In this document: piece by piece, positions 18,375 to 28,725 of the stretch | Layout of the letters: each line of letters opens with the position of its first letter | How positions within the stretch are numbered: the stretch's first letter is position 1 | Origin: Sphingomonas sp. | GTDB lineage: Bacteria; Pseudomonadota; Alphaproteobacteria; Sphingomonadales; Sphingomonadaceae | Direction: 5' to 3' | Length of the DNA: 64,000 nt | Assembly: GCF_024508665.1 (NCBI RefSeq) | Contig: NZ_JANINP010000006.1 | Span: 1,044,001 to 1,108,000 of the forward strand | Notes under the pieces: model-generated | Databases searched by the model: none | What the model saw: the letters and a program-made list of their open reading frames with translations, nothing else | Told to the model about the DNA's origin: nothing | Made by a program: the position numbers and the translations under genes

Positions 18375-18938
18375 ATGATGAGCGAAGACGACAAAAATAC
18401 GACCACCACCGCCAATGGCGCGGAGGACCTGCGCGCAGAAACCGCGGAGGCCGCGCCCGAACTGGCCGAGCATGACCGCGTCGCGCAATTGGAAGCCGAA
18501 CTCGCTGAGGCCAAGGCCGCGGTGATGTATGCGCATGCCGAGGCGCAGAATGTCCGCCGCCGCGCCGAAAAGGAAGCCGCCGATACGCGCGCTTATGCTG
18601 TGACCAGCTTCGCGCGGGAGATATTGTCGGTCGCCGACAATCTGGGCCGCGGCTTGATGGCGATTCCCGCGGACTTGCGCGAGGACGACCGGCTGAAGGG
18701 CCTGATCGCCGGCCTGGAAGCGACCCAGCGCGAACTCGACGCGGTGTTCCAGCGCAACGGCGTCACCCGGATCGCCGCGTTGGGCTTGCCGCTCGATCCC
18801 AACCAGCACCAGGCGATGCTCGAAATCCCATCGGATGAGCCGCCGGGCACGATCGTCCAGGAAATGCAGGCCGGCTATATGCTGAAGGACCGCCTGCTGC
18901 GCCCGTCGCTGGTGGGTGTGGCCAAGAAGCCGGATTGA
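18375..18938 (+). CDS. grpE: Nucleotide exchange factor GrpE
   Basis: 187 residues. The N-terminus is acidic and low complexity. A long coiled coil follows (VAQLEAELAEAKAAVMYAHA begins it; EAQNVRRRAEKEAADTR), then the beta domain with the GVTRIAALGLPLDPNQHQA and MLEIP segments and the YMLKDRLLRPSLVGVA C-terminus. It releases ADP from DnaK. Two adjacent ATG codons could start translation. The operon hrcA-grpE is kept apart from dnaK-dnaJ by about 4 kb. Confidence 0.96.
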   Translation: MMSEDDKNTTTTANGAEDLRAETAEAAPELAEHDRVAQLEAELAEAKAAVMYAHAEAQNVRRRAEKEAADTRAYAVTSFAREILSVADNLGRGLMAIPADLREDDRLKGLIAGLEATQRELDAVFQRNGVTRIAALGLPLDPNQHQAMLEIPSDEPPGTIVQEMQAGYMLKDRLLRPSLVGVAKKPD

Positions 18939-18944
18939 ATCTGT

Positions 18945-19104
18945 AAAATCCTCCCCGGCACGGGGAGGGGGACCAAGACGCGTAGCGGCTTGGTGAGAGG
19001 TCCCACGATCACGGGGCTCTTGGCGTATGGATAGTTGGTCGCGGGCCCCCTCCACCACGCGGCTGACGCCGCGCGGTCCCCCTCCCCGTGCCGGGGAGGA
19101 TTTT
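18945..19104. repeat. Long intergenic inverted repeat after grpE
   Basis: AAAATCCTCCCCGGCACGGG at the left is mirrored by the complementary end at the right, giving outer arms of over 20 bp. Internal smaller hairpins are present (CGCGGCTGACGCCGCG). It fills most of the 234 nt gap before the threonine synthase gene and may act as a terminator or REP-like element. Confidence 0.85.
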
Positions 19105-19172
19105 AGAGGGAATTTCCGCTGCTCCCGCTTCACCCCCTCCCGCAAGGGGGATCGGGTTGATATGGCTCGGCA

Positions 19173-20396
19173 ATGAACCCAAACCTCACCGCCGAGCGCC
19201 CGACCTTCGTCACGCATCTCGAATGCTCGCTGACCGGCGAGCAGTACGAGGCGGACCGGTTGTACGGTCTGTCGCGCGCCGGCCGGCCGCTGCTGGTGCG
19301 CTACGATCTAGCAGCGGTGCGAGGGTTCGTACCGCGCGCGATGGTCGAGGCGCGCCCGACCGACCTCTGGCGCTGGCGCGAGTTGCTGCCCGTCCGCCAT
19401 ACCGAGAACATCGTCAGCCTGGGCGAGATCGAAACGCCTTTGGTACCGATCGCCAAATCCGGCGGGCCCAATGTGTGGGTCAAGGACGAAGGCCGGTTGC
19501 CGACCGGGTCGTTCAAGGCGCGCGGGCTGGTCATGGCGGTGGCGATGGCCAAGGAATTGGGCGTCACCAAGATCGCCATGCCGACCAACGGCAATGCGGG
19601 TGCCGCGCTCGCGGCCTATGCCAGCCGGGTCGGCATCGAGACGATTGTTTTGTGCCCCGACGACACGCCGGAAATCAACGTGCGCGAGATCGCGGCGCAA
19701 GGCGCACGGGTCTATCGCGTCAACGGGCTGATCGACGAATGCGGTGCGATCGTCGGCAAGGGCGCTGCCGAGGGCCATTGGTTCGACTTCTCGACGCTCA
19801 AAGAGCCGTATCGGATCGAGGGCAAGAAGACGATGGGCCTCGAGCTCGCGGCGCAATTGGGTTGGCGGCTACCCAAGGCGATCTTCTATCCGACCGGTGG
19901 CGGCACCGGGCTGATCGGCATGTGGAAAGCGTTCGACGAGCTCGAGCAGCTCGGCTGGATCGGGCCCGAGCGGCCCAAGATGTTCGCGGTCCAGGCGTCC
20001 GGCTGTGCGCCGATCGTGCGCGCGTTCGAGGCGGGCGAAGTCCATGCCGAACGCTGGGAAGACGCGCATACCGTCGCCGCCGGCATCCGCGTGCCCAAGG
20101 CGGTCGGCGATTTCCTGATCCTGCGCGCGGTGCGCCAGAGCGGCGGCAAGGCCGTCGCGGTGGGCGACCCGGCGATCCTGCGCGCGGCGGATGATTGCGC
20201 GAGGAAGGACGGCCTGCTGCTCTGCCCCGAAGGCGGCGCGACGCTCGCCGCCTATCGCCAGGCGCTCGCCGACGGTCTGGTCGACGAGGAGGACGAGGTC
20301 GTGCTGTTCAATTGCGCCACCGGCCTCAAATATCCGATGCCCGACGCGGCGGAGACACTCGACAAGAACGGGGCGATCGATCTGGCCTCTCTTTGA
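19173..20396 (+). CDS. thrC: Threonine synthase (PLP-dependent)
   Basis: 407 residues. The PLP lysine is K115 in PTGSFKARG. A phosphate-binding loop (TNGNAGAALAAYA) and YPTGGGTGLIGMWKAF follow. The N-terminus (THLECSLTGEQYEADRLYGL) resembles the short zinc-ribbon-like start of class II threonine synthases. It would convert O-phosphohomoserine to threonine. Other fold II enzymes (cysteine or diaminopropionate related) cannot be excluded from motifs alone. It is monocistronic by context, followed by a hairpin at 20406. Confidence 0.85.
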   Translation: MNPNLTAERPTFVTHLECSLTGEQYEADRLYGLSRAGRPLLVRYDLAAVRGFVPRAMVEARPTDLWRWRELLPVRHTENIVSLGEIETPLVPIAKSGGPNVWVKDEGRLPTGSFKARGLVMAVAMAKELGVTKIAMPTNGNAGAALAAYASRVGIETIVLCPDDTPEINVREIAAQGARVYRVNGLIDECGAIVGKGAAEGHWFDFSTLKEPYRIEGKKTMGLELAAQLGWRLPKAIFYPTGGGTGLIGMWKAFDELEQLGWIGPERPKMFAVQASGCAPIVRAFEAGEVHAERWEDAHTVAAGIRVPKAVGDFLILRAVRQSGGKAVAVGDPAILRAADDCARKDGLLLCPEGGATLAAYRQALADGLVDEEDEVVLFNCATGLKYPMPDAAETLDKNGAIDLASL

Positions 20397-20405
20397 GGTT
20401 CAGTA

Positions 20406-20423
20406 CTCCTGCGAAAGCAGGAG
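20406..20423. terminator. GAAA-tetraloop hairpin between thrC and convergent TonB gene
   Basis: CTCCTGC-GAAA-GCAGGAG is a perfect 7 bp stem with a GNRA loop, 10 nt after the thrC stop and 22 nt from the tonB-like stop. It looks like a shared terminator and resembles one arm of the CGAAAG repeat family. Confidence 0.6.
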
Positions 20424-20444
20424 CCCAGGATTTTCCGTCGACCT

Positions 20445-21212
20445 CTATCTACGCTCGCGATCTTCTCGATCCTCGGGGTCGTCCCGGAGCGGGTTAACCC
20501 AAGTGTGGTTCTCGACGATGATCGAGCGGATCGGTGTGCCGTCCTCGTCGAGTGAGGGCCGGTAGCGAAAGCGCTGCTCGATCAACCGGCAGGTGGTGTT
20601 GTCGAGCAAGGCGTAACCGCTCGATCGCGTTACCCGGCAGCCGCTGACGCTGCCGTCGACATTGACGAAATAGCGTACCGACACGGTGCCCTCGACCCCG
20701 GATTCCCAGGCCGATTCGGGGATATCCGACGATTTGAGCCGGCCGCTCTTGTAGCGCGGCGCGATTTCGCGGCCCTCGCCGTCACCGTCGCCGTCTCCTG
20801 CACCGCCACTCCCGGTGCCATTGCCGATCCCGCCAGCGCCGGTGCCCGGCCCCGCGACCGGTGCGGCACCCTGGGTCGATTGGTTGCCCTGGAACGGTTT
20901 GGTCGCGGCAGGCAAAGGCGGAGGAGGGACGGGCGGCGTCGGGACCGGCGGCGCGGTGACTTCGGTGGCCTTCGACTTGATATTGGGCGGCGCGGCCTTG
21001 CCTTCGGTCTTGTGGCTCGGCTTGGGCTGGGTCTCGACCTTGATCTCGGGCGGAGGCGGGGGCGGTACGAAGGCGAGCAAGTCGTTTTTGACCGCTCCGA
21101 TCGTCGGCAGGTTTACGACCAGACCCGCGACCAACAGATACAAGATCGCGGCCTGCACCAAAGCAGCGCCGATCAAGCCCTTGAGGCGTTCGGGAGTAAT
21201 CGTTCCGGTCAT
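20445..21212 (-). CDS. TonB family energy-transducing protein
   Basis: 255 residues from the ATG at 21212 (MTGTITPERLKGL). One N-terminal membrane helix (AALVQAAILYLLVAGLVVN) is followed by a long Pro/Lys- and Gly-rich periplasmic linker. A C-terminal TonB domain has GVEGTVSVRYFVNVDGSV and YALLDNTTCRLIEQRFRYRP. It would couple ExbBD energy to outer-membrane receptors, possibly the two in this window. The frame is open 40 codons further upstream, but that stretch has no homologous look and would bury the membrane helix. Confidence 0.88.
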   Translation of the reverse strand: MTGTITPERLKGLIGAALVQAAILYLLVAGLVVNLPTIGAVKNDLLAFVPPPPPPEIKVETQPKPSHKTEGKAAPPNIKSKATEVTAPPVPTPPVPPPPLPAATKPFQGNQSTQGAAPVAGPGTGAGGIGNGTGSGGAGDGDGDGEGREIAPRYKSGRLKSSDIPESAWESGVEGTVSVRYFVNVDGSVSGCRVTRSSGYALLDNTTCRLIEQRFRYRPSLDEDGTPIRSIIVENHTWVNPLRDDPEDREDRERR

Positions 21213-21267
21213 CGTCACGGCGCGTTTACCTATCAACGACTGAACGCGCGCTGTCCGCCCCGGGTTG

Positions 21268-21768
21268 CTAGGGCATGGTCGCTTCCTGCACCATGTCGAA
21301 CTCGCGCACGCCGCGCGCCTGCCGGGCGGCATTGACCAGATCGCGCAATTCTTCCCGCCGTTTCTGCGCCTGCTCGATATTGCGGATCGCGAACGGCCGC
21401 CCGGCGGTGGTCTCGTCGCTGGACAGCAGGGTGATGGTGCCGATCCCCGCCCATTGATTGATCAGCGAAAAGTCGATCCGGATGTCCTTGATCCGGTATA
21501 GCTCGATCTCGTCGATCGATTTCCTGAGGATGCCGCGATGCAGGATCAGCCGGTCCTGGGTCACTTCGTAGGTGGTGGCGAGATTCTGGAACCACTTCGC
21601 CGCCGCGATCAGCAGCGCGAGCGCGATGAAACCGAGCGGAAATGGCGTGCCCGTCATCAAGGTCCCGATCGCCCCGATCGGCACCAGCAACAGCGTTCCC
21701 CACCCGGCCAGCGTGCCGCGCAGCCAGCCCCAGGTCGAAGAACGGAAACGGTCGAGCGTCTGTGGCAT
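21268..21768 (-). CDS. PH domain-containing membrane protein
   Basis: 166 residues. Two adjacent N-terminal membrane segments (GTLLLVPIGAIGTLMTG and PLGFIALALLIAAAKWF) precede a bacterial PH-like (bPH2) domain: TYEVTQDRLILHRGILRKSI, IDEIELYRIKDIRI and the FAIRNIEQAQKRREEL end. The function of such YdbS/YdbT-like proteins is unknown; a role at membranes is inferred. It lies 55 nt upstream of the TonB-family gene on the same strand. Confidence 0.75.
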   Translation of the reverse strand: MPQTLDRFRSSTWGWLRGTLAGWGTLLLVPIGAIGTLMTGTPFPLGFIALALLIAAAKWFQNLATTYEVTQDRLILHRGILRKSIDEIELYRIKDIRIDFSLINQWAGIGTITLLSSDETTAGRPFAIRNIEQAQKRREELRDLVNAARQARGVREFDMVQEATMP

Positions 21769-21827
21769 TGGTGTCCCTCCGTGAGGAGAGTGTAACGCGG
21801 TTGAGGGGATAGGCTAGAGTCACAAAC

Positions 21828-21932
21828 GTCATGCCGGGCTCGTCCCGGCATCCACCAGGCCTAACGCGCGTCCGTTGAACCTCTGGTACCGGGATGGCGT
21901 CCCGGTGGACCCCGGCACAGGGCCGGGGTGAC
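21828..21932. repeat. Palindromic intergenic repeat (GTCATGCCGGG ... CCGGGGTGAC family)
   Basis: The outer ends GTCATGCCGGG and CCCCGGCACAGGGCCGGGGTG are related inverted arms, with an internal ACCGGGATGGCGTCCCGGT hairpin. The same family occurs at 31654-31746 and 42206-42311. Confidence 0.85.
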
Positions 21933-21946
21933 GAATGAAATGGCGG

Positions 21947-22438
21947 CTAGCCGTGCCGCGCCCCATGGGCGCCATCCACCGCCCTAAACGGCAAAATCGT
22001 CTTCAACTGCTGCAATGGCGGCGCGCCCGGGATCAGTGCGTTGTGCCCCAGCAGAAAGGCGTGCCGTACGATTTCGGCCTGCTGCTCCAGCCCGTATTTC
22101 CGCAACTCCCAACCCGGCTTCACGGCATAATCGTACCTCGCCCAGGGCACGCGGCGGAGCGGCAGGAAGATGCCCGATTGATGCTGCCAGATATGCACCA
22201 TCTCGTGCACGAACAGGCCCTGTTCGCCCAGTTCGGCGTGGCTGAAATCGTCGCGATAGGCGGTGCCGTGCGGATGGAAATGGATCCGGCCGCGCGGGCT
22301 CATCACCACGTTGCGGGGCTGGAAGAATGCCCATTTGCCGAGCACCACGCGGACCGGCGCGAGGTCGATCGCATCGCCGAACACCGACCGCGCGAGATCG
22401 ATCTCGCCGGCAGTCAGTGGGCGGACTTCCTGCCTCAT
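21947..22438 (-). CDS. Putative HExxH zinc protein (vgr-related label in sphingomonads)
   Basis: 163 residues, no signal peptide. A zincin motif HEMVH lies at 78-82 followed by IWQHQSG, and a basic, histidine-rich C-terminus. The family is often labelled vgr related protein, but there is no type VI context here. It may be a small metallopeptidase resembling the DUF4157 group; the third ligand is not certain. It sits directly downstream of the PCuAC gene (7 nt), so they are likely co-transcribed. Confidence 0.6.
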   Translation of the reverse strand: MRQEVRPLTAGEIDLARSVFGDAIDLAPVRVVLGKWAFFQPRNVVMSPRGRIHFHPHGTAYRDDFSHAELGEQGLFVHEMVHIWQHQSGIFLPLRRVPWARYDYAVKPGWELRKYGLEQQAEIVRHAFLLGHNALIPGAPPLQQLKTILPFRAVDGAHGARHG

Positions 22439-22445
22439 GGGTTAC

Positions 22446-22877
22446 TCATTCCGGCGCTGGGTCGCCTGCGCTAACCACCTTAGCCGGAGCAGTTACCGTG
22501 CGGCCATCGGCGAACGTGAAGGTCAGTGGCACGGTCGCGCCGGGCGCCGCCTTGAGCCCATAGAGCATGACATGCTTGCCACCGGGCGCGAACGCGACTT
22601 CGCCGCCGGCGCGCAACGCGACGAGCTTTAGCGGGGCCATCGACATCATGCCCCCGGCGTTCATGCTCTCGTGCATCTCGCTGCGCACCGCAGCCGTTGT
22701 CGAGACGCCGATGAGCGTCATGTCCTTCGGCCCACCCTTCAGCGTAAAATACGCCGCCGAAGGGTTGGAGGATACCGCCGCGAGCCGAATCCAGGCCTTG
22801 CCGGCTGTTACCTCCCGGGGCTGTTGGCAGGCCGACACAGCGACGATCGCGGGAACCAGCAGCAGCGCGGACTTCAT
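22446..22877 (-). CDS. Copper chaperone PCu(A)C family lipoprotein
   Basis: 143 residues from the ATG at 22877 (MKSALLLVPAIVAVSACQQ), with a lipobox VSAC. The H-M-x10-M-x21-H-x-M type copper motif is visible: EMHESMNAGGMMSM followed by FAPGGKHVMLYGLK. PCuAC delivers Cu(I) to the CuA or CuB site of cytochrome oxidase in the periplasm. The frame continues 9 codons upstream, but the signal peptide fixes the start. It is divergent from dnaK. Confidence 0.9.
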   Translation of the reverse strand: MKSALLLVPAIVAVSACQQPREVTAGKAWIRLAAVSSNPSAAYFTLKGGPKDMTLIGVSTTAAVRSEMHESMNAGGMMSMAPLKLVALRAGGEVAFAPGGKHVMLYGLKAAPGATVPLTFTFADGRTVTAPAKVVSAGDPAPE

Positions 22878-22929
22878 TCCTTCTCCTTCCCACTTTGGGA
22901 ACACTTGAAATCCCTAGGCACGACGCAAT

Positions 22930-22957
22930 CTTGCGGCAAGCGAATCCCCCCCTATAT
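22930..22957 (+). promoter_or_regulatory. RpoH (sigma-32) promoter of dnaK
   Basis: CTTG at 22930-22933, exactly 17 nt, then CCTATAT at 22951-22957. This matches the alphaproteobacterial sigma-32 consensus CTTG-N17-CYTATNT. Transcription would start near 22963, leaving a leader of about 78 nt before the dnaK ATG at 23041. Confidence 0.75.
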
Positions 22958-23040
22958 CGCCGGGGTATTTGGTGCTTGCGCTGCCTCTCGTGAGGGGCGC
23001 GGGCTGGGTTTTATTTTGATTGAGGGGCCACAGAGGACCA

Positions 23041-24966
<1,926 letters not shown>

Positions 24967-24981
24967 GTGATGGACTTTACC

Positions 24982-25070
24982 CGTCATTCCCGCGAAAGCG
25001 GGAACCCGTCTCCCTCGCTTCGACCGAGGCAGGATCAGGAGATGGGCTCCCGCCTTCGCGGGGGTGACGG
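24982..25070. repeat. Palindromic repeat between dnaK and dnaJ
   Basis: CGTCATTCCCGCGAAAGCGG at the left and CCGCCTTCGCGGGGGTGACGG at the right are inverted copies. The gap of 128 nt is unusually full for an operon. It could stabilise the dnaK transcript or attenuate dnaJ. Confidence 0.85.
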
Positions 25071-25094
25071 GGAAGGTCGGCGGGGGCCGAGTAA

Positions 25095-26219
25095 ATGACC
25101 ACCGAAGTTGATTTCTACGAATTGCTCGAAGTCGAGCGCGATGCCGACGACGCGACGATCAAGTCGGCGTACCGCAAGCTCGCGATGAAATACCACCCCG
25201 ACAAGAACGGGGGGTGCAAGGATCACGAGGCCAAGTTCAAGGCGGTGAACGCTGCCTATGATTGCCTGAAGGACCCGCAGAAGCGCGCGGCTTATGATCG
25301 CTTCGGTCATGCCGCGTTCCAGCAAGGCGGCGGCCCCGGCGGATTCGGCGGCGGCAACGATTTTTCGGGCTTCTCCGACATTTTCGAAAGCGTGTTCGGC
25401 GAATTCATGGGCGGCGGCCGTGGTGGGCAACGCCGGCCGCAGCGCGGCGCCGATTTGCGCTACGACATGGAAATCAGCCTGGAAGAGGCGTTCCACGGCA
25501 AGTCCGAGCCGATCACGATCGACGTCGCCGCGATGTGCGAGGCATGCGACGGCTCCGGCGCCAAGCCGGGCACATCGGCCAAGACCTGCGGCACGTGCGC
25601 CGGCCATGGCAAGGTGCGGGCGCAGCAAGGCTTTTTCGTCGTCGAACGCACCTGTCCGTCGTGCCACGGCGCGGGCCAGGTGATCGCCGATCCCTGCCCG
25701 TCGTGCCGCGGCGAGGGACGCGTCGAGAAGACCAAGACGCTGACCGTGAACATCCCCGCCGGCGTCGACGAAGGAACTCGCGTCCGCCTGACCGGCGAAG
25801 GCGAGGCCGGACCGCGCGGCGCGCCCGCGGGCGACCTCTACATCTTCCTCCACGTGAAGCGCCACGCGATCTTCGAGCGCGAGGGCACGACCCTGTTCGC
25901 GCACGCGCCGATCAGCTTCACCACGGCGGCGCTCGGCGGGTCGATCACCATCCCCGGTCTCGACGGCGAACAGCACGAGGTCAAGATCGCCGCCGGTACG
26001 CAATCCGGCCGCGAAGTGCGCCAGCGCGGCGCCGGCATGCCGGTGCTCCAGGGCAAGGGACGCGGCGACTTGGTCGTCCGCATCTCGGTCGAAACCCCGA
26101 CCAAGCTCACCGCCAAGCAGCGTGAGCTGCTCGAGGAATTCCGCTGCACCGAAACCGGCGACGAATGTCCCCAGGCGCAGGGCTTCTTCCAGAAGGTGAA
26201 GAAGGCGGTCGGGGGGTGA
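25095..26219 (+). CDS. dnaJ: Chaperone DnaJ (Hsp40)
   Basis: 374 residues. The J domain has the HPD motif (YHPDKN) near residues 34-39. A Gly/Phe-rich region follows ([12 protein letters not shown]). Four CxxCxGxG zinc repeats are [24 protein letters not shown] and CPSCRGEG, then the C-terminal substrate domains. It delivers clients to DnaK and stimulates its ATPase. One oddity is the [10 protein letters not shown] insertion in the J domain, common in sphingomonads. Confidence 0.98.
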   Translation: MTTEVDFYELLEVERDADDATIKSAYRKLAMKYHPDKNGGCKDHEAKFKAVNAAYDCLKDPQKRAAYDRFGHAAFQQGGGPGGFGGGNDFSGFSDIFESVFGEFMGGGRGGQRRPQRGADLRYDMEISLEEAFHGKSEPITIDVAAMCEACDGSGAKPGTSAKTCGTCAGHGKVRAQQGFFVVERTCPSCHGAGQVIADPCPSCRGEGRVEKTKTLTVNIPAGVDEGTRVRLTGEGEAGPRGAPAGDLYIFLHVKRHAIFEREGTTLFAHAPISFTTAALGGSITIPGLDGEQHEVKIAAGTQSGREVRQRGAGMPVLQGKGRGDLVVRISVETPTKLTAKQRELLEEFRCTETGDECPQAQGFFQKVKKAVGG

Positions 26220-26228
26220 GTCTCCGAT

Positions 26229-26386
26229 TCCCTCTCCCTTTGGGAGAGGGAGGGAGCCGCGAAGCGGCGGAAGGGTGAGGGCAGAAGCTCGGACTCGCGC
26301 TTTTCTCTCCTCAAACTACCCTCATCCAAGCTTCGCTAGGCGGCGAGCCGCCAAGCTGCGCTTTCCTTCTCCCACCGGGAGAAGGT
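26229..26386. repeat. Palindromic intergenic repeat after dnaJ
   Basis: CCCTCTCCCTTTGGGAGAGGG at the left and TTCTCCCACCGGGAGAA at the right form separate hairpins, with GCCGCGAAGCGGC and GGCGGCGAGCCGCC internal. It fills the gap between the convergent dnaJ and M15-like genes. Confidence 0.8.
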
Positions 26387-26387
26387 T

Positions 26388-27005
26388 TTACGTACGAGGA
26401 ACAATCGATTCCCACAGCTCCCGGTGATCCACATCGTGCTCGGGCATGCCAGGCTTGGTCAGGTATCCGCGCGCATCCGGGATATGGCTGTAGATCATCC
26501 GTAACGGCTTTTCGTGCCATTGCAGGTTGAACGCCCAGCGGACCGGAAAGAATTCCATTGTCGAATAGGGCAGGTGATCGTGCACCCACCAGGCGATGCG
26601 CTTCCAGTCGTCGGGACCGGTCCATTCGTTGGCGAAGCGCGGCACGACGATACATGCCGTCGCACCCATCATCCCCTGGGCATCGCGCTGATCCCAGATA
26701 TGCCCGGCGGCGCTGCGCTCGTTCGACGCGCAATTATAGCCCTTGGCATTGCCCAGCCGGTTGATCTCGGCCGATCGATAGGCGGAGCGGATCGCGATCC
26801 GCCCGAACACGTCCTGCAACGGCTCGAGCAATTCCTCGCACAACCGCGTGCCCGCCGCGATCGCCAGATCGGGATCGTCCGGGATGTTCGCCAGGCCATG
26901 AATCTCGGCGATGTCGGAATAGAGGAAATCGCGCATGAAGAATGTGCGCGAGAGCTGGACCCGGCCCAGTTCGGTCAGCTTGGCGACCGTTTGCGGTTTC
27001 TTCAC
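26388..27005 (-). CDS. Peptidase M15-like protein of unknown function
   Basis: 205 residues from a GTG at 27005, with GGGAGG five bases before it. The segment IAIRSAYRSAEINRLGNAKG followed by AAGHIWDQ recalls the RSGYRS...H...D motif of M15 D-Ala-D-Ala peptidases and phage endolysins, but the spacing is loose. WVHDHLPYSTMEFFP could hold the second His. No signal peptide is seen. It lies downstream of a 26-codon mini-ORF and a long hairpin. The enzymatic assignment is tentative. Confidence 0.5.
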   Translation of the reverse strand: MKKPQTVAKLTELGRVQLSRTFFMRDFLYSDIAEIHGLANIPDDPDLAIAAGTRLCEELLEPLQDVFGRIAIRSAYRSAEINRLGNAKGYNCASNERSAAGHIWDQRDAQGMMGATACIVVPRFANEWTGPDDWKRIAWWVHDHLPYSTMEFFPVRWAFNLQWHEKPLRMIYSHIPDARGYLTKPGMPEHDVDHRELWESIVPRT

Positions 27006-27116
27006 GCGCGCCTCCCACCAAAACTCGCGGCATAGCGGGCTTGGGGCGGCGCGAAAATAGACCGAGTCTGGGGATAATCTCTTAGCGGGACCGGAGCGGC
27101 CCGCGATGGTGTCTCT

Positions 27117-27168
27117 GGCCCACCCATCCGGCCTGACCGCCCCCGACTTTCACGGGGTGCGGTGGGCC
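27117..27168 (-). promoter_or_regulatory. Nested hairpin between mini-ORF and M15-like gene
   Basis: On the plus strand GGCCCACC (27117-27124) pairs with GGTGGGCC (27161-27168), and inside CCCCG (27141-27145) pairs with CGGGG (27153-27157). It starts 6 nt after the mini-ORF stop codon in the minus direction. There is no U-run, so attenuation or mRNA processing fits better than classical termination. Confidence 0.5.
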
Positions 27169-27174
27169 GATGGT

Positions 27175-27255
27175 TTAGAGGGAAAGGACCCCCGCCACCA
27201 GCGCCAGGCTGCCGACACTCACCATAGCGGTGGCCAGCATCTCCATGATACGCAT
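27175..27255 (-). CDS. 26-residue hydrophobic mini-protein (candidate)
   Basis: An ORF of 26 codons from an ATG at 27255: MRIMEMLATAMVSVGSLALV followed by AGVLSL and TAA. It has a strong Shine-Dalgarno TAAGGAG at 27270-27264, eight bases from the ATG. The peptide is one hydrophobic helix with a single positive residue at the start. It lies between a 7 bp hairpin just upstream of the SD and a nested hairpin just downstream. It could be a small membrane protein, a leader peptide or a type I toxin; nothing in the sequence decides. Confidence 0.5.
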   Translation of the reverse strand: MRIMEMLATAMVSVGSLALVAGVLSL

Positions 27256-27271
27256 GGTTGCTTCTCCTTAG

Positions 27272-27289
27272 AGCCGGATCAGTCCGGCT
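27272..27289 (-). promoter_or_regulatory. Hairpin immediately upstream of the mini-ORF SD
   Basis: AGCCGGA-TCAG-TCCGGCT is a perfect 7 bp stem with a 4 nt loop. It ends one base before TAAGGAG. Such a stem can modulate ribosome access or protect the 5' end. Confidence 0.5.
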
Positions 27290-27308
27290 GGGAGCCATAT
27301 GGAAATAG

Positions 27309-27363
27309 TTGCGCATGTGCGCAATATTATTTCAAGCCTTCGCAGTTGCAGCATTTGCAACTG
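27309..27363. promoter_or_regulatory. Two operator-like palindromes upstream of the mini-ORF
   Basis: TTGCGCA-TG-TGCGCAA (27309-27324) and CAGTTGCA-GCATT-TGCAACTG (27343-27363) are perfect inverted repeats in a relatively AT-rich gap after purB. They could be binding sites for a dimeric regulator or structures in the purB 3' end. Confidence 0.45.
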
Positions 27364-27408
27364 TGTTGCCATGTCGCATCACGCCGTGGCGTCAAAGCCA
27401 CAGGTCGC

Positions 27409-28725
27409 TCATCCTTGGCCGAACACTCGAGCGAAGATCGTGTCGACGTGCTTGAGGTGGTAACCGAGATCGAACTTGTCCTCGATCTCGGCCGGCGAAA
27501 GCGCGGCGGTCACCTCGGGATCGGCCTTGAGCAGGTCGAGCAGCGACAGTTCGCCATCCGATTCCCACACCTTCATCGCGTTGCGCTGGACCAGCCGGTA
27601 GGCATCCTCGCGGCTGACGCCAGCCTGGGTCAGCGCCAGCAGCACGCGCTGCGAATGGACCAGACCGCCCATCTTGTTGAGGTTCTTCTCCATTCGCGCC
27701 GGATAGACGAGGAGCTTGTCGACCACCCCGGTCAGCCGCGCCAAAGCGAAGTCGAGCGTGATGGTGGCATCGGGGGCGATATAGCGCTCTACCGACGAAT
27801 GGCTGATGTCGCGCTCATGCCAGAGCGCGACATTCTCCATCGCCGGGATCGCCGCGCTGCGGATCATGCGGGCGAGACCGGTCAGATTCTCGGTCAGCAC
27901 CGGGTTGCGCTTGTGCGGCATAGCCGACGAGCCCTTTTGTCCCGGCGAGAAATATTCCTCCGCCTCGAGCACTTCGGTGCGCTGCAAGTGACGGATCTCG
28001 ACCGCCAGCCGCTCGATCGACGAGGCGATCACGCCCAGAGTCGCGAAGAACATCGCATGTCGGTCGCGCGGGATGACCTGGGTCGAGACCGGTTCGACCG
28101 CGAGGCCGAGCTTCTCGGCGACATGCGCCTCGACGCGCGGATCGATATTGGCGAAAGTGCCGACCGCGCCCGAAATCGCGCAGGTCGCGATGTCCTTGCG
28201 CGCCGCGGCCAGCCGCTCGCGGTTGCGCGAAAACTCGGCATAAGCCTCGGCTAATTTCAGCCCGAACGTCACGGGCTCGGCATGGATGCCGTGGCTGCGT
28301 CCGATCGTCGGCGTCAGCTTGTGCTCTTCCGCGCGGCGCTTGAGCACCGCGAGCAGCGCGTCGATATCGGCCAGCAGGATATCCGAAGCGCGCGCCAGTT
28401 GCACCGCCAGGCAGGTGTCGAGCACGTCGGACGAGGTCATGCCCTGATGCATGAACCGCGCTTCGTCGCCGACATTCTCCGCCACCCAGGTCAGGAAAGC
28501 GATCACATCGTGCTTGGTCACCGCCTCGATCGCGTCGATCGCCGCCACGTCGATCTTGGGATTGGTTGCCCACCAAGCCCATAACGCGGCGGCGGCTTCC
28601 TTCGGCACCACGCCGAGCTCGGCCAGCGCGTCGGTCGCGTGCGCCTCGATCTCGAACCAGATCTTGAAGCGCTCCTCCGGGGCCCAGATCGCGGTCATGT
28701 CGGGACGGGAATAGCGCGGGACCAT
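27409..28725 (-). CDS. purB: Adenylosuccinate lyase
   Basis: 438 residues from the ATG at 28725 ([20 protein letters not shown]). Family motifs: [35 protein letters not shown] and the [18 protein letters not shown] signature loop with catalytic Ser. It catalyses two fumarate-releasing steps in purine synthesis. The longer open frame upstream is out of family. A 9 bp hairpin lies 52 nt before the start. Confidence 0.97.
   Translation of the reverse strand: MVPRYSRPDMTAIWAPEERFKIWFEIEAHATDALAELGVVPKEAAAALWAWWATNPKIDVAAIDAIEAVTKHDVIAFLTWVAENVGDEARFMHQGMTSSDVLDTCLAVQLARASDILLADIDALLAVLKRRAEEHKLTPTIGRSHGIHAEPVTFGLKLAEAYAEFSRNRERLAAARKDIATCAISGAVGTFANIDPRVEAHVAEKLGLAVEPVSTQVIPRDRHAMFFATLGVIASSIERLAVEIRHLQRTEVLEAEEYFSPGQKGSSAMPHKRNPVLTENLTGLARMIRSAAIPAMENVALWHERDISHSSVERYIAPDATITLDFALARLTGVVDKLLVYPARMEKNLNKMGGLVHSQRVLLALTQAGVSREDAYRLVQRNAMKVWESDGELSLLDLLKADPEVTAALSPAEIEDKFDLGYHLKHVDTIFARVFGQG

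Noticed and set aside
21947..22438. Type VI secretion VgrG-related gene
   Set aside because: The common label vgr related protein is not supported: there is no gp27/gp5-like domain and no T6SS gene nearby; only an HExxH motif is visible.
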